Shown here: in pieces, positions 56,792 to 64,000 of the stretch
How positions within the stretch are numbered: position 1 is the first letter of the stretch
Layout of the letters: each line of letters starts with the position of its first letter
Assembly (NCBI RefSeq): GCF_001623525.1
Contig: NZ_CP015225.1
Span: forward strand, 3,720,001-3,784,000
Source: Pseudomonas fluorescens
Lineage (GTDB): Bacteria > Pseudomonadota > Gammaproteobacteria > Pseudomonadales > Pseudomonadaceae
Length of the DNA stretch: 64,000 nucleotides
Reading direction: 5' to 3'
Notes under the pieces: generated by a model
The model's input: only the letters and a program-made list of their open reading frames with translations
Databases searched by the model: none
Told to the model about the DNA's origin: nothing
Position numbers and translations under genes: made by a program

Positions 56792-56923
56792 GTGGTGAGG
56801 GGATTTATCCCCGCTGGGGTGCGAAGCGCCCCCCCAAAAAAGCCCATGCAATCAACCAGGGCCACCGCGAGAGTAGGTTTTGGGGCTGCTTCGCAGCCCA
56901 GCGGGGATAAATCCCCTCGCCAC
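56792..56923. repeat. REPIN, gaggggatttatcccc flavour
   Basis: Arms gtggtgaggggatttatccc and the inverted ggataaatcccctcgccac, the same sequence class as 34826-34957. Its right end (gccacagatt) runs straight into the tandem repeats. Confidence 0.9.
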
Positions 56924-57050
56924 AGATTGATCCTGCCCCACAGATTGTCCCCCTGCCCCACAGATTGTCCCCCCTGCCACACAGATTGATCCCTGCCCCA
57001 CAGATTGTCCCCCTGCCACACAGATTGATCTCTGTCCCACAGACTTTCCC
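56921..57050. repeat. Degenerate 18-21-bp minisatellite, seven copies
   Basis: CACAGATTG recurs at 56921, 56939, 56959, 56980, 56999 and 57019, with a changed seventh copy CACAGACTT at 57039. Spacers are C-rich (tcctgcc or tccccctgcc types) and alternate between GATTGATC and GATTGTCC. The first copy overlaps the REPIN border, suggesting the array grew from it. Confidence 0.85.
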
Positions 57051-57052
57051 TG

Positions 57053-57944
57053 TCACGCCAACGCCGTATCCATCACCATCATCAGGCAAAACCCCACCAG
57101 CAACCCGAGGCTCGCCAGCTTGTCATGGCCATTGCGGCGCGATTCGGGAATGACCTCGTGAGTCACCACCAGCAGCATCGCCCCGGCCGCCAGCGCCAGC
57201 CCCAGGGGCAGCAGCATCTCGGCCAGGCTCACCAACCAGGCGCACAACAGCGCGAACACTGGCTCGACCAGCCCTGACGCAGCGCCAATCGCGAACGCCT
57301 TGAGCCGCGACATCCCGGCCGCAGCCAGCACCAGCGCGATCACCAGCCCTTCAGGGACATCCTGCAAGGCGATCCCCATCGCCAGGCTGTCGGCATCTGG
57401 CATGCCGCCACCCGCCGATACGCCAACGGCCATCCCCTCAGGAATGTTGTGAGCCACGATGGCAAACACAAACAGCCAGATCCGCGGGGGCAATGATCGG
57501 ACGTCCGGGCGCCTCTACCAGCCTTGCAGGGCTGGCTGACACTTTACGGTCGACCAGGTACAACCCGAATGCCCCCAGCAGGATACCGAAGCTGATCAGG
57601 CCACTGGCCGCCCAAGGCGTGAGCCCCAGCTGTTCGGCTGCGGCAATGCCCGGCACGATCAGCGAAAACGCCGTCGCGGCCAGCATCACGCCAGCCCCGA
57701 AACCGAGTAACGAATCACTCACGGCCTGGGGCATGCGGCGGATCACCAGCACCGGCACAGCGCCCAACGCCGTGCCCAAGGCGCAAAGCCCACCGCCCTG
57801 CAGGGCACGCAACAGTTTCGGCTCCAGGTCCAGCCACGCCAGGCCCTGGGCTACCAGCAATGTCATCCCGGCCAACAATAACAGCGATCCCAAGGCGTAG
57901 CGGAACATCCGTCCGCTCCCTATCGCCAGCGTTTCAGTATCCAT
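57053..57944 (-). pseudogene. ZIP-family metal transporter gene broken by a single-base frameshift
   Basis: Two overlapping frames together make one ZIP transporter. The 5' part (57438-57944) starts MDTETLAIGSGRMFRYALGS with three helices and ends in an out-of-frame tail. The 3' part (57053-57493) has the metal-binding helices HNIPEGMAVGV and QDVPEGLVIAL. At 57486-57490 the coding strand has five C's; with four, the frames join as IAPRIWLFVFAIVAHNIPEG, about 297 residues. ZIP proteins import Zn, Mn or Fe. It follows sodA by 28 bp in the Fur-boxed unit, where Mn import would supply the manganese SOD. It could be a real loss, an assembly error, or a slippage switch. Confidence 0.85.
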
Positions 57945-57972
57945 AGTCAGCCTTGGATTGTTTATGAGGCAC

Positions 57973-58584
57973 TCAGGCCAGCGCAGCCCGGTAACGGCGT
58001 GCGACTTCCGGCCAGTTGATCACGTTGTAGAACGCGTTGATGTATTCCGGCCGACGGTTCTGGTACAGCAGGTAATACGCGTGCTCCCAGACGTCCAGGC
58101 CCAGGATCGGCGTATGGCCGTTCATCAACGGGCTGTCCTGGTTGCCGCTGCTTTCCACCACCAATGTCTTTTGCGGGGTCACGCTCAACCAGGCCCAACC
58201 GCTGCCGAAACGGGTCAGCGCCGCCTTGGTGAATGCTTCCTTGAACCGTTCGAGCCCACCCAGTTGCGCTTCGATCGCGGCGGCCAGGGCCCCCTCTGGG
58301 TGTCCACCGCCCTGGGGCGCCATGACCTCCCAGAACAACGAATGGTTGGCATGGCCGCCGCCCTGGTTGATCACCGCGGCCCTGAGGCTTTGCGGCAATT
58401 GCTCGATGCTGGACAGCAGTTTTTCGACCGGCCATTCGGCGTATTCGGTACCGTCCACCGCCGCGTTGAGGTTGTTGATGTAGGTCTGGTGATGCTTGGT
58501 GTAGTGGATTTCCATGGTTTGCGCATCGATGTGCGGTTCCAGGGCATCGTAGGCGTAGGGCAATGCAGGCAAGGTAAAAGCCAT
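57973..58584 (-). CDS. sodA: Superoxide dismutase, manganese type (SodA/SodM)
   Basis: A 203-residue Fe/Mn-family SOD. Metal ligands appear in [11 protein letters not shown] (His), [11 protein letters not shown] (His) and [10 protein letters not shown] (Asp and His). The GGGHANHS segment is typical of manganese-type enzymes. Position after fumC and the small orf matches the P. aeruginosa fagA-fumC-orf-sodA operon, which is induced when iron is scarce. ATG 58584 gives the normal length. Confidence 0.92.
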   Translation of the reverse strand: MAFTLPALPYAYDALEPHIDAQTMEIHYTKHHQTYINNLNAAVDGTEYAEWPVEKLLSSIEQLPQSLRAAVINQGGGHANHSLFWEVMAPQGGGHPEGALAAAIEAQLGGLERFKEAFTKAALTRFGSGWAWLSVTPQKTLVVESSGNQDSPLMNGHTPILGLDVWEHAYYLLYQNRRPEYINAFYNVINWPEVARRYRAALA

Positions 58585-58586
58585 TT

Positions 58587-59027
58587 TCAATGAACTCCGT
58601 AATGAACAGGGGCATCGCGCTGCTGGGGCGAAGCGGCATTGCAACCCAGCAGGCGCTGGGTACGAGGGTATTCACCGTGTTCGCTGATGAACGTCAGCAG
58701 TTCGACATAGGTCTTGTGGCTCTGACGCAACGCAGCAGCACGCAGGGCCGGCGCCATGCGCTCGTCCTGCAGGGTCTGCAACAACCGCTGGTGGATGGCG
58801 CAGAGGTACTCGGCGCTCTCCTCCGGCTGGTTCAGGCGCAAGTGCAGGTCCGCCAGGTTGTGATGGGAGACGACGCACGCGGCCACGGCTTCGTCGGCAT
58901 CCGACCAACGCTCGAACAGCACCTGGGCCAGCGCCAGGGCTTGCAGGTAGGCTTCGCGGGCATCTACCAGCTCGCCCAGCATGAAACAGCGGTTGGCCCG
59001 TTCAATCGTACGTTTCCAGTGTTCCAT
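58587..59027 (-). CDS. Conserved protein between fumC and sodA (function unknown)
   Basis: A 146-residue helical protein with TPR-like heptads ([39 protein letters not shown]). It matches by position the unknown orf of the iron-repressed fumC-sodA operon in Pseudomonas. No signal peptide or membrane span. It starts 28 bp after fumC and ends two bases before sodA, so it is certainly co-transcribed; a role in iron-limited growth is inferred from context only. Confidence 0.85.
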   Translation of the reverse strand: MEHWKRTIERANRCFMLGELVDAREAYLQALALAQVLFERWSDADEAVAACVVSHHNLADLHLRLNQPEESAEYLCAIHQRLLQTLQDERMAPALRAAALRQSHKTYVELLTFISEHGEYPRTQRLLGCNAASPQQRDAPVHYGVH

Positions 59028-59055
59028 GATGAGTCCTCCACACAGGTGTCGGGGG

Positions 59056-60432
59056 TTACACGCCGCCGGCGGTGAGCTTCTCCGGGTCCAGCAGGACTTC
59101 GAGTTCGCTGCGTGTCAGGTCGGTGTGCTCCAGGGCGACATCAATGACCGGCCGACCTTGCTGGTAAGCCTTCTTGGCGATTTCAGCGGCCTTCTGGTAA
59201 CCAATGATCGGATTCAGCGCGGTCACCAGGATCGGATTGCGCGACAACGCTTCCTTGAGCCGGGCCTCGTTGACCTTGAAGGTGGCGATGGCCTTGTCCG
59301 CCAGCAAGCGGCTGGCAGTGGACATCAGCGCGATGCTGCTCAGCAGGTTCTGGGCGATGATCGGCAGCATCACGTTCAATTCGAAGTTGCCCGATTGACC
59401 GGCGATAGTGATCACCGTGTCGTTGCCAATCACTTGGGCCGCCACCATCGCGGTGGCTTCAGGAATGACCGGGTTGACCTTGCCGGGCATGATCGAGGAG
59501 CCCGGCTGCAAGCCTTCGAGTTCGATCTCGCCCAGGCCCGCCAGTGGCCCGGAGTTCATCCAGCGCAGGTCATTGGCGATTTTCATCAGCGACACCGCCG
59601 TGGTCTTGAGCTGTCCGGACACCGCCACGGCGGTGTCCTGGGAGCCGATCAGCGCGAACAGATTCTGGCCTGGGGTGAACTGCACCTGGGTCAGTTGCGT
59701 CAGTTGTTGGCTGAACAGCTCGGCGAAGCGTGGATGGGCGTTGACCCCGGTGCCGACCGCCGTACCGCCCTGGGCGAGGGATTGCAGGCTCGGCAGCAGG
59801 TCCTGCAAGTGGCCGATATTGGCCTTGAGTTGCTGCGCCCAGCCGTCGAGCACCTGGCTCAGGCGCACCGGCATGGCATCCATCAGGTGGGTGCGACCGG
59901 TCTTGATGAACGGGTGCACCTCCTCGGCCTTGCGCTCAATCACCTGCACTAGGTGCAACAGCGCCGGCAGCAGTTGCTCATGCAAGGCCAGCGCAGCGCT
60001 GACATGAATGCTGGTAGGGATGATGTCATTGCTGCTCTGGCCGCAATTGACGTGGTCGTTCGGATTAACCGTTTCCCCCAACAGACGACTGGCGAGGGTG
60101 GCGATCACTTCGTTGGCGTTCATGTTGGAACTGGTACCCGAGCCGGTCTGGAAGATATCCACCGGGAAGTGGTCCATGAATTGGCCTTCGAGTAGCCCTT
60201 GGGCGGCGTCGACAATGGCCTTTCCCTGTGCAGGGCTGATTTGTTCCAGCTCTACGTTGGCCCGAGCGGCAGCCGCCTTGGCCAGGATCAGGGCGCGGAT
60301 GAACTGCGCCGGCATACGCTGGCCGCTGACCGGAAAGTTATCCACTGCGCGCTGGGTCTGGGCGCCATAGAGGGCATCCACCGGGACTTGCAGCTCGCCC
60401 ATGCTGTCGCGTTCGATACGGGTATTACTCAT
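59056..60432 (-). CDS. fumC: Class II fumarate hydratase FumC
   Basis: A 458-residue iron-independent fumarase. The signature GSSIMPGKVNP is near residue 318, and TGSGTSSNMNANEV and NDHVNCGQSSND near 98-146 form the active site. It replaces Fe-S fumarases when iron is low, in line with the Fur box upstream. ATG 60432 lies inside the end of fagA (eight-base overlap), with AAGGA eight bases before. Confidence 0.95.
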   Translation of the reverse strand: MSNTRIERDSMGELQVPVDALYGAQTQRAVDNFPVSGQRMPAQFIRALILAKAAAARANVELEQISPAQGKAIVDAAQGLLEGQFMDHFPVDIFQTGSGTSSNMNANEVIATLASRLLGETVNPNDHVNCGQSSNDIIPTSIHVSAALALHEQLLPALLHLVQVIERKAEEVHPFIKTGRTHLMDAMPVRLSQVLDGWAQQLKANIGHLQDLLPSLQSLAQGGTAVGTGVNAHPRFAELFSQQLTQLTQVQFTPGQNLFALIGSQDTAVAVSGQLKTTAVSLMKIANDLRWMNSGPLAGLGEIELEGLQPGSSIMPGKVNPVIPEATAMVAAQVIGNDTVITIAGQSGNFELNVMLPIIAQNLLSSIALMSTASRLLADKAIATFKVNEARLKEALSRNPILVTALNPIIGYQKAAEIAKKAYQQGRPVIDVALEHTDLTRSELEVLLDPEKLTAGGV

Positions 60433-60820
60433 CGGGAGATCCTTGCACCAGTTCAATAAGAGGAATCGACGGCTCCAGGGCGCAGGTCGCCAGCGCCCAG
60501 GCATGACTCTGCCAACGCTTGAGGCGGCAGCGGCACAGTGATTGTTGTTCGAGCTCACGCAGAGGACGCCAGGCCTGGTCGAGGCAGAGATTGCGCCAAT
60601 GCCACGGCAGCGCGACGTCGGCGGCGGTGTCGAGCAGCAAGCGGAACGCGGTTTCGGAAATCATCCACGGCGAAGTGGCGGTGCAGCAGGCCAGATAACG
60701 GCCTTCGGCCAGGTAATGCTCGATCAGCCGCGGCTCGTCCGGACTCATCGCACAACGGATCTGGCGACTCATCCAGCGCCAGCTTTCAAGGTAGGGTTGC
60801 TCGTGCAGGGCAGAACTCAT
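60425..60820 (-). CDS. fagA: FagA-like iron-regulated protein
   Basis: A 131-residue protein at the position of fagA (Fur-associated gene) heading the fumC-sodA operon. It contains clustered cysteines and tryptophans (LACCTATSPWMIS, LCRCRLKRWQSHAW) and no signal peptide. The function of FagA is unknown. It overlaps fumC and is preceded by a Fur-box-like palindrome about 30 bp upstream. Confidence 0.8.
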   Translation of the reverse strand: MSSALHEQPYLESWRWMSRQIRCAMSPDEPRLIEHYLAEGRYLACCTATSPWMISETAFRLLLDTAADVALPWHWRNLCLDQAWRPLRELEQQSLCRCRLKRWQSHAWALATCALEPSIPLIELVQGSPDE

Positions 60821-60850
60821 GACCGGGGCTCACTCGGCGAATGAGATTCA

Positions 60851-60867
60851 TTATTAGATGATAATAA
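60851..60867. promoter_or_regulatory. Fur-box-like palindrome upstream of fagA-fumC-sodA
   Basis: TTATTAgatgaTAATAA is a perfect 6-5-6 palindrome in an AT-rich stretch (attcattattagatgataa), resembling the GATAAT-type Fur site. The operon is known to be Fur-controlled in P. aeruginosa. Confidence 0.65.
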
Positions 60868-60903
60868 GAAGCAACACAACTGTAAGCCCGTACAAAATTC
60901 ACC

Positions 60904-61032
60904 GTGGCTAGGGAGCTTGCTCCCGCTGGTCTGCGAAGCAGACCCTGTTTATCAGGGTTGTCATGTCTTTGCGGTGCTGCTGAGATTTTTGCGGCTGCTG
61001 CGCAGCCGAGCGGGAGCAAGCTCCCTCGCCAC
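60904..61032. repeat. REPIN, gagggagcttgctccc flavour (variant left arm)
   Basis: The left arm reads GTGGCTAGGGAGCTTGCTCC (one base off); the right arm is standard. It lies in the gap between fagA and pmbA. Confidence 0.9.
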
Positions 61033-61051
61033 AGGGGTTTCTGCGAACATG

Positions 61052-61090
61052 AAAAAGGCGCGTCACCCGCTAGGATGACGCGCCTTTTTT
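61052..61090. terminator. Intrinsic terminator after pmbA (symmetric)
   Basis: AAAAAGGCGCGTCA and TGACGCGCCTTTTTT form a 14-bp stem around a 10-base loop. It can stop leftward pmbA transcripts and, by symmetry, rightward ones. Confidence 0.9.
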
Positions 61091-61104
61091 ACTGCGATTG
61101 AAGG

Positions 61105-62451
61105 TCAGCTACCCGCCACCGTCATCCGCTCGATCAACACCGAACCGGTGCGGATGTTGCTGCGCAGTTCCAGATCGTTGCCCACCGCTACGATCTGCTT
61201 GAACATGTCGCGCATATTCCCGGCGATGGTCACTTCCTGGACCGGGAACTGGATCTCGCCGTTCTCGACCCAAAAACCCGCCGCGCCACGGGAATAGTCG
61301 CCGGTGACCATGTTCAGGCCATGGCCCATCAGTTCAGTCACCAGCAGGCCACGCCCCATGCGCCGCAGCAAGGCGGCCTGGTCTTCTTCGCCATGGGTCA
61401 CGAACAGGTTATGCACGCCACCGGCATTGGCGGTGCTCGGCATGCCGAGTTTGCGGCCCGAATAGGTGCCGAGGATGTAGGACACCAACTCGCCCTTTTC
61501 CACGAACGGCTTGGCGTAGGTGGCCAGGCCGTCGCCGTCGAACGCGGAGCTGCCCATGGCCTGCATCAGGTGCGGACGCTCGTCGATGGTCATCCATTCC
61601 GGGAACAGTTTCTGCCCCAGCGCGCCCTCGAGGAACGACGACTTGCGGTACAGGTTGCCGCCGGACACCGCCGACAGGAAGCTGCCGAACAAGCCGCCGG
61701 CCAGCTCGGCCGAAAACAACACCGGCACTTCACAGGTCGGCACCGGCCGCGCGCCCAGGCGGCTGGCCGCCCGTTGTGCGGCTTTCCGGCCAATGCTCAC
61801 CGGGTCCGCCAGCAAGGTGCCCTGGCGGTTCACGTCGTACCAGTAATCGCGCTGCATCTGGCCATCGGCTTCGGCGATCATCACGCAACTGAGACTGTGG
61901 CGAGTCGATGCATAACCGCCGATGAAGCCGTGGCTGTTGCCATAGACCCGGCAGCCCTGGTGGGTATTGAGCGTCGTGCCGTCGGCATTCTTGATCCGGC
62001 TGTCGGCCTCGAATGCCGCCGCTTCGCAACGCAGTGCCTGTTCGATGGCCTGCTCGGGGGTGATGTCCCAGGCGTGAAACAGGTCGAAGTCGCGCAGCTC
62101 CTTGCACATCAGCGCAGCATCGGCCAGGCCCGAGGCTTCGTCTTCGGAGGTGTGCTTGGCAATAGCCAGTGCCGCGGCGACGGTTTCGCGAATGGCCTCC
62201 GGACCACTCGCCGAAGTGCTGGCCGAGCCCTTGCGCTGGCCCACGTACAAGGTGATGCCAAAGCCCTGGTCGCGATTGAATTCGACGGTTTCCACCTCGC
62301 GCTGGCGCACCGACGTCGACAGGCCCTGCTCCAGCGATACAGCCACTTCACAGGCACTGGCGCCCTGGCGCTTGGCCTCGGCAAGGATCTGCTCGACTTG
62401 CTCCTGCAGTGCCGGCAATGCTTGCGGGCCGACGCTTTGAACTGCACTCAT
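61105..62451 (-). CDS. pmbA: Metalloprotease PmbA (TldE)
   Basis: A 448-residue partner of TldD; together they cleave unfolded peptides and mature microcin B17 or CcdA in E. coli. The TldE half lacks the HEXXXH zinc motif, as seen here. [22 protein letters not shown] and [27 protein letters not shown] are conserved. ATG 62451 has GGAG six bases upstream. It is divergent from darP. Confidence 0.93.
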   Translation of the reverse strand: MSAVQSVGPQALPALQEQVEQILAEAKRQGASACEVAVSLEQGLSTSVRQREVETVEFNRDQGFGITLYVGQRKGSASTSASGPEAIRETVAAALAIAKHTSEDEASGLADAALMCKELRDFDLFHAWDITPEQAIEQALRCEAAAFEADSRIKNADGTTLNTHQGCRVYGNSHGFIGGYASTRHSLSCVMIAEADGQMQRDYWYDVNRQGTLLADPVSIGRKAAQRAASRLGARPVPTCEVPVLFSAELAGGLFGSFLSAVSGGNLYRKSSFLEGALGQKLFPEWMTIDERPHLMQAMGSSAFDGDGLATYAKPFVEKGELVSYILGTYSGRKLGMPSTANAGGVHNLFVTHGEEDQAALLRRMGRGLLVTELMGHGLNMVTGDYSRGAAGFWVENGEIQFPVQEVTIAGNMRDMFKQIVAVGNDLELRSNIRTGSVLIERMTVAGS

Positions 62452-62559
62452 GGTGTTCTCCACTCAAATTCTTCTTTCGGTGATGGCCTTCGAGCGACCG
62501 GGCCGGACAAGCGGCCCCCGACTGGTTATCATGGCGGCGTTTCTTTGCGGACTGCCACC

Positions 62560-63084
62560 ATGGTTGATTCTTACGACGACTCCCTCTACGAGGGTGAAAA
62601 AAGCAAATCCCAGGTCAAACGCGAGCTGCATGCTCTGGTTGACCTCGGCGAGCGACTGACAACACTCAAGCCTGACTTGCTGGCCAAACTGCCTTTGACC
62701 GACGCCTTGCGCCGGGCCCTGGCCGATGCGCCCAAGCACACCGCGAATATCGCGCGTAAACGGCACCTGCAATTCATCGGCAAGCTGATGCGCGATCAGG
62801 ACACTGACGCCATTTTGGTCCTGCTCGATCAACTCGATGCCTCCACCCGGCAATACAACGAACGTTTCCACAACCTGGAGCGCTGGCGCGATCGCTTGAT
62901 CGCAGGCGACGACGGCACCCTGGAAAAATTCGTCATCGACTACCCGGAGGCTGATCGTCAGCAATTACGCTCCCTGATCCGTCAGGCCCAGCACGAACTG
63001 GCGCAGAACAAGCCACCGGCCTCGAGCCGTAAAATCTTCAAGTACATCCGTGAGCTGGACGAAACCCAACGCGGCTTGCGCTGA
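62560..63084 (+). CDS. darP: Ribosome-associated protein DarP (YjgA)
   Basis: A 174-residue, highly charged helical protein. [30 protein letters not shown] and [19 protein letters not shown] match the YjgA/DarP family, which helps late 50S ribosome assembly. Arg/Lys-rich surfaces suit rRNA binding. It is divergent from pmbA by 108 bp and lies between the tldD and pmbA genes as in other pseudomonads. Confidence 0.92.
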   Translation: MVDSYDDSLYEGEKSKSQVKRELHALVDLGERLTTLKPDLLAKLPLTDALRRALADAPKHTANIARKRHLQFIGKLMRDQDTDAILVLLDQLDASTRQYNERFHNLERWRDRLIAGDDGTLEKFVIDYPEADRQQLRSLIRQAQHELAQNKPPASSRKIFKYIRELDETQRGLR

Positions 63085-63113
63085 ACCTCCCAACTTCACC
63101 AGAAACCATTACC

Positions 63114-63215
63114 GTGGCGAGGGAGCTTGCTCCCGCTCGGTCGGTCCGACGCCTCGGGCGCAGCGACCGCATTGGGGCTACTGCGTAGCCCAGCGGGAGC
63201 AAGCTCCCTCGCCAC
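63114..63215. repeat. REPIN, gagggagcttgctccc flavour
   Basis: Inverted doublet between darP and the convergent tldD gene; opens GTGGCGAGGGAGCTTGCTCC and ends CTCCCTCGCCAC. Confidence 0.92.
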
Positions 63216-63232
63216 GGGGCCGCTGAATATTT

Positions 63233-64000
<768 letters not shown>

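Noticed and set aside
56921..57050. Possible CRISPR or iteron origin array
   Set aside because: Units are 18-21 bp without unique 30-bp spacers, no cas or rep gene is nearby, and the first unit overlaps a REPIN.
61321..62559. Plus-strand extension of darP across pmbA
   Set aside because: It overlaps the entire pmbA gene; DarP homologues begin at MVDSYDDS.

Overview
The window is a GC-rich Pseudomonas chromosome segment, most likely from the P. fluorescens group. The evidence is gene order plus the many REPIN-type palindromic repeats between genes. The block mlaFEDCB-ibaG-murA-hisGDC, kdsDC-lptCAB-rpoN-hpf-ptsN-rapZ-ptsO, ZIP transporter-sodA-orf-fumC-fagA and pmbA-darP-tldD matches, as I recall it, the P. 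aeruginosa PA4462-PA4474 neighbourhood. No rRNA, tRNA, CRISPR array or transposase was recognised.

Layout. 1-5.2 kb: the N-terminal 1739 codons of a filamentous-haemagglutinin-like secreted adhesin, minus strand, running off the left edge, with near-identical 102-residue repeats. 5.7-13 kb: accessory genes (unknown protein, DUF4256 protein, Asp/Glu-racemase-family protein plus hydroxypyruvate isomerase, VOC protein, lipoprotein) and two divergent GntR/FCD regulators with almost identical recognition helices. 13-20.6 kb: a probable import and catabolism operon (enolase-superfamily enzyme, family-5 binding protein, two permeases, two ATPases, then a KdgM-type porin) preceded by two copies of a palindromic operator. 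21-25 kb: small membrane protein, orphan DctP, PhoD-like phosphatase, Ogt. 25.4-33.9 kb: a MalT/AlkS-type LuxR regulator with DUF1329, DUF1302 and AlkK-like acyl-CoA ligase genes. 34-41 kb: LysE-type exporter, D-2-hydroxyacid dehydrogenase, rsmC, a yybP-ykoY manganese riboswitch with an UPF0016 cation exporter, an M48 lipoprotein protease and a chemoreceptor.

41.4-57 kb is core envelope, histidine and sigma-54/nitrogen-PTS territory. The mla genes handle retrograde phospholipid transport, murA peptidoglycan, and kdsDC-lptCAB Kdo and LPS export. They are arranged divergently around a 274-bp promoter region at 49.5-49.8 kb. 57-60.9 kb is a Fur-boxed fagA-fumC-orf-sodA unit for iron starvation. 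Its last gene, a ZIP metal transporter, is broken by one extra base in a C5 tract. 61-64 kb holds pmbA, darP and the 3' part of tldD.

The most interesting items are: the enolase/ABC/KdgM system with its operator pair and twin regulators; the mutually exclusive hairpins after the Mn riboswitch; the inverted repeats before alkK and the CTACAA repeats before its neighbouring regulator; a chemoreceptor gene whose ribosome site is buried in a strong hairpin; the adhesin repeats; the ZIP frameshift; and a degenerate 20-bp minisatellite that looks like serial copies of a REPIN border.
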